A program made the position numbers and the translations under genes. Below are positions 23,685 to 33,799 of a stretch of 64,000 nt of DNA, piece by piece. The stretch spans positions 868,001 to 932,000 of the forward strand of contig NW_018344333.1 of NCBI RefSeq assembly GCF_002099425.1. Direction: 5' to 3'. This DNA is from Phascolarctos cinereus (Eukaryota > Chordata > Mammalia > Diprotodontia > Phascolarctidae). The first letter of the stretch is position 1; each line of letters opens with the position of its first letter. The notes under the pieces are model-generated. The model saw only the letters and a list, made by a program, of their open reading frames with translations, ran no database searches and was not told where the DNA came from.

Positions 23685-23998
23685 CACAGACTGGGAGAGG
23701 GAAGACCCTTAGGGTTTCTGGCCAAAAGAGAAACAATTACTATTTAAATTTACTCTGAGCCATCAGTGCCCAAACAGAAGCCATGAAGTGGTACTTGGGT
23801 AGGAACTTATTGTTGGCCAATCAATGACAGCCAGAGTGAATTGGGTTTAAGGCATGATCTGTAAGAAAGAAATCTGGCCAATAAATCCCAAAAAATCTAG
23901 GTAGGTTTCAGCCTTCAAACTTTACTTTCCTTTGGGCAGATAACCCACAGGTAAGGGCATAATGCCTCATGTGGAGAGAGGAGAGGTGAGGAGAGGAT
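23243..23998 (+). repeat. dispersed repeat inserted into CR1/L3 relic
   Basis: The block begins 'agttgtgtggtttgcccatc' and contains 'gaggatcatgacatcaggaa', 'caattggagatggcccagga' and 'ttttaagctaaggtctttct'. A CA/TA microsatellite expanded within it (23565-23685), and it continues through the 'gccaatcaatgacagccaga' part. I believe this is a marsupial interspersed repeat but cannot name the family. Confidence 0.45.
23565..23685. repeat. compound ATAC/CA/TA microsatellite
   Basis: Blocks of ATAC, CA, CA again and TA. Confidence 0.95.
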
Positions 23999-25170
23999 TT
24001 TGTGGTTCATTTCTGTTTAGTATTTTTAATAATGACTTGGATAAAGACATAGGTGACTTGAGAGCCCTATTGTATCATTAGGTGACATGAAACTGAGAAG
24101 AATAGCTAATATTTTAGCTGATAGCTTTAGGACCTTGTCAATCATTACTGAGTTTGTTCTTAGAAAGACAAACAAAATTAGACTGCATGTGCGTGTTTAT
24201 TTCTCTCAAAGCTGGCAGAAAATGCATATAGAGACATGCATGGGAGTTCATTGTGGAAAAAGAGCCCAAGGATGGACAGACAAAAGGGACCTTATGTATT
24301 CAGAGTAATTCCCTTTCACCTTTTCCTCTCTCCCTTGCTCAGGATGCCTGTGTCAGCCAAAATTATAGTCTCCATATATGTTAACCATAATATGAGAAAG
24401 GAATTTCTTAATAGGATAGATTGTAAATACAATAAGAAAAGAGAATTTCTTGAAATTATAGATCTAGAATGTCTGTTTCTTTTATCATTAACATGGCTAT
24501 ATCTCTTTCTCTCTCTCATATGTCTGTGTGTATATATATGTATATATGTCCATAAAATAGCAAGATAAGAAAAAGATCTGTTATTCAAGGAAGTGTCTGG
24601 TTCAAGGCATCCAGTCATAATTAGAAGAATGCTCCTGATCAGCTTCATCTGGCCTTGTAGTTGCTGACACAGGAAGGGTCATAGAGCAAAGCAAAGTATG
24701 TCTGTTTTGCTAGAGTATGCAGGGCATTATAGTAGGTTAAGCTCAGAGTGGGCCAAAATGTCTTTCTCCTGATTGGCCAATTGAAGTTTTAGGTTATTCT
24801 CAGGTCTTAGGGGTTCAAAATGATTCAGGAGGCCTCTGGGTGGTTCACAATATAAAATGCCCTCAATATGCAGTAAAGAACTAAATCAAATGAAATAAAA
24901 TTTAATAGTGAAAAAAATCTTTATGATTCAAAAAAATCTACTATATAAATTTACTCTTCTGGAACCTGAGTGTTTTAGGGAATTTTGTGCTGAATTCTGA
25001 GTCCATGGTGTGATACAACAACCAAAAAGCTAATAAAAAGGATATTTTAGCAAGAACGATTCTAGAGTTAAGTGTTCACTTCTGGGAGCCATATTGTCGG
25101 GGGAGGCGAGATTGATAATTTGAGAGTGGCTCTGATAAGGTTTTAGAGTCAGCATTAACTGGACCACCTA

Positions 25171-26220
25171 CACTAAATTTGTTGCCATGTTCAATGTGCT
25201 TTAACCATTTGGTGCTACAGATTACTCTCTAAGACGGCAAGTGAAGATTATTTGTTCATCTGCATTGAGGGACTTAGCTTGCATATTTGGAATTCTTTTG
25301 TGATGAAATCATAGATCAGGGAAGGGAAGGGAAGAAAATAAAGAGAGGAAGATCCTATATAGATATGAAGAAAATTCCTGAGCAATTAGAGCTGTTTAAA
25401 AGTGGAATGGAGCAAATTCAAGTCCCCAACCTCTCCTCAAGAGAAAAATTTATTTCATTCTAATTTATCTTCATAGGCAGAAACCCCTTATATGTTTACA
25501 TTCTCTGTTAGGCTCTCAGGATGTCTGTTTCTGGTTTTATGATTCTGGACAAATTATTTTATCTCTCAGGGTCCCAAGTAATTCCTAAAATGACTTTAAA
25601 ATGTCTATAGTTACCACATTGATCAAATGAGTTTCCTCAGGAGAAGTTCTGTATTACAATAAAGAAGGTCTAGACTCTCATTCTCTTCCCACTCCTTTAG
25701 CCCACCCAAAAGAAAAGTGTCTATAAGGATGTAAATATACTAAGGACGTATCCATATGTACACATTCTTTTTGGAACCTTTGAAAAATGGTTATGACAAA
25801 TACCAATGTAAACAAATTATCTAGGCATTCACAAATGAAGGAATAGTCTCAAATCCCTAGGATAGTTAGCACCTGTCAGAGGAATTAATTATTTAAGGAA
25901 GGCTCCTCTTGAGTAACTATTTTAAAAATGAATAATACTCTTAAAATATTCTCCCAACTACTCTTCATCCCTTGTTTATATGCTCTGTAGAACTGGGCTT
26001 TCAAAAGGTAAGGTTTCTTGGCCAGGCCACACATATCTTTTTTAGTCGGATTATTATGGATGAAAGAGATTGTTTAATGTATTCCACATATGAGGTGAAA
26101 TTGATTATTGCATATTGGGAATCAGCTACATAATTTTACAGTCACTGTGATCACTGAAAGAGAGAGCATATGTCCTAACCTCAAAATAAAGCAAGGACAA
26201 CAACAAAAGCAGCATTGGAA
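25171..26220. other. unique sequence with faint MIR at 25490-25610
   Basis: No gene was recognised. 'gattctggacaaattatttt' near 25540 hints at a degraded MIR. Confidence 0.35.
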
Positions 26221-26224
26221 AATT

Positions 26225-26330
26225 TCCTCAGTCAATAATTCAACAAATATTTATTGAGCACTTACTGTGTGCCAAGCCCTGTTCTGTGTACTGAGGGTTG
26301 AAAAAAAAAGCAACTAAAAAGAGTTTCTTT
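26225..26330 (+). repeat. ancient dispersed repeat fragment
   Basis: 'tttattgagcacttactgtg' and 'tgccaagccctgttctgtgt' are the landmarks of this family. Confidence 0.5.
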
Positions 26331-26418
26331 TCTCAGTTTCTATATTTATTGACTTCCAGATGGATTTCCATTTATTTGAAAATTCCTATTGCAAAATGAA
26401 ATTTAAATGCAGATGCAA

Positions 26419-26655
26419 GATCTAGATGATGCAGTGGATGGAGTACTGGGTGTAGAGTCAGAACAACTCATCTTTCTGAGTTCAAATCTGACCTCAAAAA
26501 TTTACTAGCTGTATAACTCTGGGCAAGTCATTCAACCCTGTTTGCCTCAGTTTCCTCATCTGTAAAATGATCTGGAAAAGAAATGGCAAACCACTCTTGT
26601 GTATTTGCCAAGAAAGCCCCAAACAGGGTCATAAAGAGGTAGACACAACTGACAA
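26419..26655 (+). mobile_element. SINE with RTE-like 3' tail
   Basis: Head 'gcagtggatggagtactggg', middle 'agctgtataactctgggcaa', then 'ctggaaaagaaatggcaaac', and tail 'cagggtcataaagaggtaga' followed by 'cacaactgac'. It is nearly full length and diverged. Confidence 0.85.
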
Positions 26656-27337
26656 GCTATTGCTAAGGTAATCCTCTAACAGTTCTTGAATATGTATGTC
26701 TAGGGGCATAATGGGAAGGAGATGAGGTGGGTTCACTAAAGAGTTTTAGCTAGGTCAGGCCACTGGATCTTTGCCCCAGTATACAAAATTTAAAATGCAC
26801 TAATGGTGTTTATAGTACTTCAGCACTTTAGCTAGAAACAATAATAAACTAAAATAGAAACTTACCAGATAACCCATTAGCTAGAAGCTTCTCCTCTAAC
26901 AATTGCTCTCCTCCAGACCAAATCCTTAAGCATCTTCCCATTAACTGAATCTGAATCTTATTAATAATTTTTAAGTATTTTAAATTATAAATGCAGGTAT
27001 GCTTCTTAAATATTTCCATGTCTGATTTTTCAGTGACAACTCCAAGATGAAACGTGGCATAGAGGATAGAGGGAAAGTCTTAAAATCATGGAAAGTTGTA
27101 TTGACATTCAACTTCTGACATATAACAACTATATGATCATAGACAACTCACAACCTTTTAGTATTACAGGAAACTCTTTAAAACTATAAGTTAAAGATGA
27201 GTTGGCAGTCATAGTAATGAAAGAATTTTCCAGACATGAAGCTTCTCCCACTGGTGAAATAACAGTTTTGTTCTTAATAATAGTAATAACAATAATAGTA
27301 CCAGAGTACTCATTTGTACATGTTTAGAACATATTCA
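26656..27337. other. mostly unique; faint MIR at 27045-27205
   Basis: No gene. 'gcatagaggatagagggaaa' and 'atgatcatagacaactcaca' suggest a heavily decayed MIR-class SINE. Confidence 0.35.
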
Positions 27338-27345
27338 GTTTAGGC

Positions 27346-27524
27346 CAGGGGTGGGGAACCTGTGGGCTCAAAGCCACACGTGGCCCTTTAGGTCCTTAAG
27401 TGCATCCCTTTGACTGAATCCAAACTTCATATTTGTTCTATGAAGTTTGGATTCAGTCTAAAGGCTGAGCTTGAGGACATAGAGAGCCTCATGCAGCCTC
27501 AAAGCCACAGGTTCCCCTCTCCTG
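27346..27524. mobile_element. palindromic non-autonomous hAT-type DNA transposon
   Basis: A 179-bp element with inverted ends: 'caggggtggggaacctgtgg' at the left and the reverse of 'caggagaggggaacctgtgg' at the right. It lies between 8-bp duplications that match at 7 of 8 bases, gtttaggc (27338-27345) and atttaggc (27525-27532). An 8-bp TSD is the hAT hallmark. The middle is a perfect 20-bp hairpin (27412-27431 with 27439-27458) around a 7-nt loop. It has no coding capacity. It resembles the Charlie-type elements known from opossum; exact family not assigned. Confidence 0.88.
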
Positions 27525-27532
27525 ATTTAGGC

Positions 27533-28000
27533 AATAAAAGGTAAGGATATATAAGTTGAGAAGAAGAGTCACTATTAGCTGAAAAGATGTCAATAACTAT
27601 ATAAAATATAATTCTACAATGCCATGTAATTTTGTTGTAAATTGTGATGAATATGCCATAATAAAAAATATTCATTTACTACCTCTTTAAATAAACCAAA
27701 ACATTCAAATTGGCAATATGCTGTCAAAATTTAAGGTCAGAATTTTAATAAACTTATTCAAATGCCAGGCTAATTAAAAAATTTAAATGAAATTAATGGA
27801 GAGAATCTTATTTTGTCATGATTTATATTTTAATTGAAAATAGATTAAGTAAGTTTTCAGCTATGCACATATACAAATTCCATCATTTCTTCCAAGTTTC
27901 AAAAAGTGAATGCTCACTACTAGCTAAGTCAGTGGATAGAATATGTTGTATTGTAAAGAGAAAAGTAGTACTTAAGAGACATTGCAAGAATGGTTAAATG
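27533..28000. other. unique AT-rich sequence
   Basis: No gene or repeat was recognised. Confidence 0.35.
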
Positions 28001-28900
28001 ATGGAAAACAAGAAGTAATTGGTATAATATTAGAACAAATGCTAATTGTAACTCTTAGCAGTTGTTGCTTTGCTGACAGGGAATTACCCATATAATTAGC
28101 CTTCAGATAGGAAGGAGGCATTTTACCAAGAAAGAAAAATTAAATAAGCAGAGTGATTTAAGAGAGCAAATAGAATACTATCTTTAAGAGATATGCAATG
28201 TCAGGCATTAGTGGCTGGGAGCCTCTCCAACAGCCTCTCATTCGGGACACAGGCTTATATCCTTCAGGAAGCCAACAGAAGTGTTTAAAGAAACAAAAAG
28301 CAACTTCAACAGTAGACCCCAGTGAGACAACTTCTCTGATAGCTAAGAAAATCCTGGGTAGTAAAAATTTACAGGAGACTTCTAAATTTATTGTGGTGAA
28401 TAGGAAAGATCCCAGTGGCCAAATCCAATCCAATTAGGATAAAAACATTTTTTTTTAATTTCTCATCAACTGCCAGCTTTTCTGTGAAAAATCACTTCTT
28501 CTCTGAGCCCTGTCAATTTAAAAGTGTCTGCTGGCTGGGTTTGCCCAGCAGGAGGCTAAAGGGGCTATTATGTTGACAGATGCTCAAGGCTTTAGGATCC
28601 TATGGAATTTTAATGACTTTTCTGTTTATGGCCCTCAAAATTGCATAAATAGAAAAAAAGTCAAAGTAGTTACAATATTTAAAAATTAAATTATTTTGCA
28701 TATTGAAAATGATTGTAGGAGCCCTCAGCAAAGCTGTTAGTGATTATGCATGTTTCTGTGGCTTGCAAGTCATCCCCCTCATAATTTTGCTCAGTTTAAT
28801 AATCACAAAATGCTTTAAAATAAAACATTACAAATGGAACACAGAATATTTAACCAAAAATCATTTTCTTTTCCTAGATGGAATCTACACAGGCAAAAAT
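28000..28900. promoter_or_regulatory. possible conserved noncoding block
   Basis: About 900 bp without any repeat landmark and with many homeodomain-like TAAT/ATTA cores ('agtaattggtataatattag', 'tgctaattgtaact', 'gcatattgaaaatg'). This is the composition of developmental enhancers. Two modest open frames lie here (28198-28437 and 28703-28936), neither with a domain I know. The call is inferential. Confidence 0.3.
28198..28437 (+). CDS. 79-codon open frame, hypothetical
   Basis: ATG-to-TAG frame of 79 residues, low in simple sequence: Met-Ser-Gly-Ile-Ser start, polar with a Lys/Gln/Ser-rich middle, end 'RKDPSGQIQSN'. I do not recognise the product. There is no Kozak-strength context, no visible splice site, and no A tail that would mark a retrocopy (a T run follows instead). 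Chance is a fair explanation: a frame of this size is expected now and then in 64 kb. It is kept only because the surrounding DNA is repeat-free. Confidence 0.15.
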   Translation: MSGISGWEPLQQPLIRDTGLYPSGSQQKCLKKQKATSTVDPSETTSLIAKKILGSKNLQETSKFIVVNRKDPSGQIQSN

Positions 28901-29204
28901 AAAATGTACAACTGGAGTGATTACCCAAATGATTGAAGCTCATGATCCTGCTATTGAAGGGGAAATAAAGATTGTGAGGATATCCTGAGTTATTTACTCC
29001 AAGTCAATCATATATGGATCATCTATTGTATCTTTTATGGATGATTTATGAGAGGATATAATCAAAGATTAATTGGGAGAGATTGCTTGGGAGCTGCACT
29101 GATGGATGGAGTGGGCCGCATAGATGAGATCATGGGCACACTGACGTTCTGAAGTGCTTCAGTTAATTATTTAATCACTGATTTAGATGTGCAGAAAGGG
29201 CTCA

Positions 29205-29345
29205 GAGGTCATCTAATCCAATTATACCATTTTAATAAATAAGGAATCTGGCTCTCAGTTAAGTGATCTGTTCAAGGTCACAGCATCTAAGTCAGTATTA
29301 AAAACCAGGTTACCTATTTCTAAATCTACCACTCCTGTATCTATA
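29205..29345 (-). repeat. MIR-related repeat
   Basis: 'cagaggtcatctaatccaat' and 'caaggtcacagcatctaagt' mark a third copy of the family at 1030 and 5880. Confidence 0.5.
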
Positions 29346-29399
29346 CTATTATGAATCTCTGCTAAGTAATCTACCTCTATTTACCTGGAGTATCACTAG

Positions 29400-29560
29400 T
29401 CTTTGAGTCAGAAATCTTGGATTCGAGATGTAGCTCTGTCCTCTTTCTATTTCTGGATAGCTCAATATGTCACTTTCCCTTTATGAACCTGCATCAACAT
29501 CTGTAAAAAAACAATTTGAGTTTTCTGGGGGAGGAGGCAATAGAGTATTTTGTAAACCTT
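29400..29560 (+). repeat. degraded MIR-class SINE
   Basis: 'ctttgagtcagaaatcttgg' followed by 'ttatgaacctgcatcaacat' and 'ctgtaaaa' keeps MIR order. Confidence 0.4.
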
Positions 29561-29584
29561 ATGAAAAAATGAATGGATTTATGT

Positions 29585-29700
29585 ATCAATCAATGAATAA
29601 AGAATATATTAAGCCCTTGCTATATGCAAAGCAGTATACTAAGCACTGGGTATACAAATCAAGAAAACAATTTATCATATTCTAATGGGGGGAGAAAACA
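29585..29700 (+). repeat. ancient dispersed repeat fragment
   Basis: 'atattaagcccttgctatat', 'actaagcactgggtatacaa' and 'attctaatggggggagaaaa' are the family landmarks. Confidence 0.5.
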
Positions 29701-29794
29701 TATACAGAAGCATTCAACTCCAAGTCATATGAGAAGTCCCATGATCATTAAGTTGTCGAGACAAAGCAGATAGTGAAATGTCTTCTTTAATATA

Positions 29795-29985
29795 ATTTAC
29801 ATCGATGAAATCATTATGAGCTCTGAAGCTGAAACATTTGACTCTGAGCTGGAAGCAGTACTGTTTCAAAGCTTTTGGGATTTATCCATCAGAATGAGGA
29901 GAAAAGTGGTCAAAGTCATAGTGGTGATGGTTTGATCTACCAGTCTCACGCCAATTTCTGTCTCTCCCTCAGTGTGTCTTGCTGT
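29795..29985 (+). repeat. unassigned dispersed repeat, copy 2
   Basis: It aligns with the reverse strand of 21655-21870. Shared blocks include 'gatgaaatca', 'ccatcaga', 'agtggtcaaagt', 'ggtggtgatttgatctacc'-like and 'gtctctccct'. The two copies are in opposite orientation about 8 kb apart. Confidence 0.5.
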
Positions 29986-30089
29986 TTCAGCATTTATGTA
30001 CTCCATCATTTCATTGACATACATCCAATCATCATCTATATACTACAACATACAGAATAATATATGTTTTAATAGCATAAAATTAGAGA

Positions 30090-30245
30090 ATTTAAACATG
30101 GGAGACACCTTAAAATCCTTTAATCTACTCATTTCATAGATGTGGGAACTAGAAGCCAAATCAGTGAAATTACTTGCTGAGTATACCAAATCCATAAATT
30201 CCTAGGTGGTAAAAAGGACGTTCCAGCCTAGGACCTTTGACTCTT
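30090..30245 (-). repeat. degraded MIR-class repeat
   Basis: 'tttcatagatgtgggaacta' and 'gtgaaattacttgctgagta' echo a reversed MIR. The copy is weak. Confidence 0.35.
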
Positions 30246-30339
30246 TGCATTATCCCAATCTAACCATATTTTCTTATGCTTTCTCCTCTGCTTGCGAAAA
30301 TTCTGAGATCAAGTTTGAGTTTAAAGTCTTCCTGGGTCA

Positions 30340-30500
30340 CTTAAGATACTATTAAATTCTCCCTTCTCTGTATCTGAACTACCACACCAAAAATTTGTAT
30401 ATTTAACTTGAACATACCATGTTTTGTTACTCTTTATTTAATGTTTATTTCAACCACTAGATTGTAAGTTCCTTGTGAACACAAACCATTTTATACACTT
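30340..30500 (+). repeat. L2 3' fragment
   Basis: 'actagattgtaagttccttg' followed by 'tgaacacaaaccattttata' fits the L2 3' region. Confidence 0.45.
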
Positions 30501-30504
30501 CTAA

Positions 30505-30760
30505 CGAATCAGAGAGTAACAGATTTGAAAGGGACCTCAGAAGTCACCAAGTCTAACTCTCACCTGAATCGATACATCACCTATACAATATCTTTAGCAA
30601 GTGCTTATTCAGGTTTTGTTTGAATGACCCCAGTGAAGAGGAATCCACTGTATTACAAGGAATCTTATTCCACTTTTGGAAAGCACTAATTTTTCTTACA
30701 TTGAGTTGAAATGTGTATCTCTGCAACTTTTACCTATGCTTATATGTCTACATTCTTCAG
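30505..30760 (-). repeat. CR1/L3 3' region, antisense
   Basis: The plus strand shows 'ttgaaagggacctcagaagt', 'gaggaatccactgtattaca', 'cttattccacttttggaaag' and 'tttcttacattgagttgaaa', in the order of the reversed CR1/L3 3' end. Confidence 0.6.
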
Positions 30761-31129
30761 GCCAGCAGAATGGTTTTAATCTATCTTATACATGGAAATT
30801 CAGAAATCATGTCCCTCCAAGTAGTATCATATGAAATCATTGGGTTTTGTTCCATGGTGATTACATCTATAAGTAAAACTTGTCTATGCAGCAGTCTTTG
30901 CCCTTTCTTCCCCACATATTATGGTCTTCTCTCAGCCCAACATCACATAGCCCCTTAGAGTCAACCACTTTTTCAGGTCTCATCTAACCACTTTCTTATA
31001 CCTCCCCATAATTCTCACTCCTCCAGAAAGCTCAACAAGGGCTAGATCTCTGCTTGTAGTTCTCCTTTCAGAGTTCTTGCTTACAACTAATATTAAATGA
31101 CATAATACTTCAGTGCAGCTTTTCAAAAT

Positions 31130-31730
31130 TTATTAAAAAGTATGTAAATGTTGGAATGGCTATGAGAAGAGTTAGTGGATTTAGTGAACTGGTTCAACAA
31201 CTCTAGAACTACAAGGAATTATATGTCAAAAGTCACTAAATGGTCTATCCTTTTTGACCCACTGATCCTACTATTAGTTATATAAAGAAGCTACACAGCT
31301 CAAAGACAGCCTGAAAGGTCCCATATAAACCAACATATTCATAGCAGATCAACTTATGATAATAAAAAATTACAAAGTGCATATGCCCAATTGGGAAATA
31401 GCTAAACCAATAACTATAAATATGATGGAACATTATTGTGCAGTAAGAAATGACAAATAGGAAGAGAAAAATGGAAGATTTGTATGAACCAAGGACCATA
31501 GTAATGTCAATAAGACCACTAGAAGAAAGAAGAAATCTAAGTAATTGTAATAACTAACCTTGGGCCCAGAAATCAGATATTCATTCACTGGGGCCATTGA
31601 TTGCAGAGTGTTATGTACACTGCTAGATATGGTTACTGGAATGATTGATTTTACTGAACTGTTTTGTTCTGTTACAAGGGATAATTCAATGTTGTCAGTA
31701 GGAAAGAAGAGAGGGCATAGGAGTATATTC
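31130..31730 (+). mobile_element. old L1, ORF2 C-terminus and 3' region
   Basis: Order of diverged blocks: 'gactggttcaacaactctag'-like, 'ctttttgacccactgatcct', 'gcatatgcccaattgggaaa', 'cattattgtgcagtaagaaa'. It is an L1 of the older kind, strongly eroded, with no visible TSD. Confidence 0.6.
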
Positions 31731-32725
31731 AGAGATGACTGGAATACTAAAAAAACAAGAGCATCATTTATACTTTTAAAAAAATTTTCAGTGATTCCAC
31801 CAAAATGTCAAATTCTTTCTGCTGGTTCACATACCACTTAAGTAGAAGAATTGCAATACTAACACAGGGCAAACAAACTGATTATACATCCATGGTCAGA
31901 TCTTTATAACTGCAACTTGAAGAATGAATACTTTCATCTACTTGTTAGAGGTAAACTGAAACTATCTGTTCTTGATGTTATGAGTCATTGAAAATTATAA
32001 TTTGCAGCAGGATCACTGTGTGTAGACTGGGCAACAAGGCTAGACAGCATCAGGACTTTCACTTTCAATTCATTCATCCTATCTAGACAGAACTGATCAG
32101 CATCTCCATGAAAAGGGGATGAAAAACAGAGACAGACTAATTTACTTTGTTTTAAACCCTCTCCTTGGTTTCTAATAGCCATTTCCTTATATCATTTCAA
32201 CTCTAGACCTGAGGGGAAGCATGCATTTCAATTTCTGCTTGAGTGCATGCTGATAAAATTGTGCTACCTTTTCTACTGCCTTAAAGCAAATCATTATGGT
32301 TTTCATTTCTGTCTCTGAGTTAGAATGATTGTTTTACTACAATTTAGTGTTTCCATTCCCAAAGAGCACTAAAGCGTGTTTCGCAAGCTCTATCCTTAAT
32401 CTCATTAAGAGAGTTACAAGAGGCTAAACATGACTGTTCATGTGGAAGAGCAAGGCTATTAATCAAAGTTACCTAGATAGAAAGTTTATAAGAATTTAAA
32501 AGACCCAACATTGATTTCTTAATTGATCATTACACATTTTAGAATTCTAATCAGCATTTTAAGTGGAAACTATTCATTCATTATTTCTGCTTGACCTGTG
32601 AATCATTAAGATCAGATTCTTTGTTGCCCTAAAATACATAGTCAAATGTGAACATATTTTTTTCCCTATATATCATGGGAGAATGAAATTCACCAAAAAA
32701 AAATCTCACGTACCTAATTTGCTAT
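31731..32725. other. unique sequence; possible conserved noncoding block at 32215-32650
   Basis: No repeat landmarks. The part 32215-32650 has balanced composition and clustered TAAT-type cores such as 'cattaagagagtta', 'aattgatcattac' and 'gtgaatcattaaga'. Enhancer-like by look only. Confidence 0.3.
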
Positions 32726-32729
32726 GGCC

Positions 32730-32870
32730 AGCAGCCAACAAGCACTTATTAAGCACCTATTCCAACCATTGTACTAACTGAAAAAAATAATCCCTGCACA
32801 CAAGAAGTCACATTCTAATAGGGGAGATACCAGGTATTCTGCATTTATGCACAAGTCAGGCAGAAACAAT
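32730..32870 (+). repeat. ancient dispersed repeat fragment
   Basis: 'aagcacttattaagcaccta', 'taatccctgcacacaagaag' and 'cattctaataggggagatac' are the landmarks. Confidence 0.5.
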
Positions 32871-33327
32871 TTTACTTATTTAATATCTACTTTAATAAGA
32901 GAGATGTCCAAAATTATAGTTTCCATATGCACCCTTAAATGTTGCTTCCTGACGACAATTTTAGGTAATATTTATAGGAATCCAAGAAAAGAAATTAAAA
33001 TATGTAATAATATAGTTCTGGGTTAATATTCCAAAGAGTCTAGTAACCTTATTTCAAATCCTTCCTCTTGGACCATTCTTCTAGAGGATCAATAGGGTTT
33101 CTCCCATAGATTTATATAAAGAATATAAATTGAAAAGGAACATTTTCCCATATGGGTGTTGGGAAAGGCAATGTTCTCATCAAGATAAGAAGTACTCTTG
33201 GTTAAATTTCTGATTACAATCTCTTAATCCATTCACCTAATGAAAGTCCTTTTCTCTGACCCACCTCTCTTTTAAATAGTGAAGGATTGAAAGAGATTTT
33301 CATTAGATAATAGAAAATATTTAGTTC

Positions 33328-33572
33328 TTAAGTCAGTTCTTCAGTCTTGTCCAACTCTTCATGACCCAATTTGGGGTTTTCTTGGTAAAGCTATTGAGTG
33401 GTTTGATATTTTCTTCTTCAGCTCATTTTACAGATGAGGAAACTGAGGTAAACAGGGTTAAGTCACTTGCCCAGTGTCACAGCTAGTAAGTGTCTGGAGC
33501 TGGATATGAACTCAAGAAGATAAGTCTTCCTGAATTGAGGCCTGGCACTCTATCCACTGTACCACCTAGCTG
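33328..33572 (-). mobile_element. SINE with RTE-like 3' tail
   Basis: The minus strand reads from 'agctaggtggtacagtggat' through 'cttactagctgtgacactgg' to 'gggtcatgaagagttggaca'. A good full-length copy. Confidence 0.88.
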
Positions 33573-33620
33573 CACCAAGAATACGTTACTTCATAATACA
33601 CTTCATTTTACAAGTAAGAG

Positions 33621-33621
33621 C

Positions 33622-33664
<43 letters not shown>
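33621..33664. repeat. (GTT)n microsatellite
   Basis: About 14 TGT/GTT units. Confidence 0.95.
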
Positions 33665-33666
<2 letters not shown>

Positions 33667-33695
33667 ATATGCTTCCATGGTGAAAACAACACATA

Positions 33696-33782
33696 GAGGA
33701 TATTTCAAAAGTCTTAGTGCAAGTTTAAGCTAGTAAATTTTAATAGAGCTTAAAGCTGCACTAAGACTTTTGGGACAGCCTC
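33696..33782. mobile_element. 87-bp mariner-type inverted-repeat element
   Basis: Flanked by TA (33694-33695 and 33783-33784). The left end 'aaaagtcttagtgcaagttt' is the imperfect reverse complement of the right end 'gctgcactaagacttttggg'. Only about 13 bases separate the arms. TA target and mirrored ends are typical of Tc1/mariner elements. It has no coding capacity. Confidence 0.85.
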
Positions 33783-33799
33783 TATAAAGAGAAGATGGA

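Larger units (their letters stand above)
23080..25170 (+). repeat. ancient CR1/L3 LINE, interrupted
   Basis: Two collinear pieces of a CR1/L3-type LINE are visible. 23080-23242 is an RT-coding relic ending 'actgattaatgg'. About 24000-24130 carries 'ttaataatgacttggataaa', encoding the conserved N-D-L-D-K-like block, then 'gtgacatgaaactgagaaga'. About 24995-25170 matches the 3' region ('tgtgatacaacaaccaaaaa', 'tgttcacttctgggagccat'). The first two are separated by an unrelated repeat (23243-23998). The middle, 24130-24995, is too diverged to assign. Confidence 0.5.

Noticed and set aside
23528-23758. 76-codon frame
   Set aside because: It spans the CA/TA microsatellite and has no domain.
28703-28936. 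77-codon frame with a hydrophobic stretch (residues ~20-40)
   Set aside because: The hydrophobic run looks like a membrane segment, but the AT-rich composition explains it and no homology is recognised.
33490-33696. 68-codon frame with a Cys run
   Set aside because: It is a translation of the GTT microsatellite plus SINE sequence.
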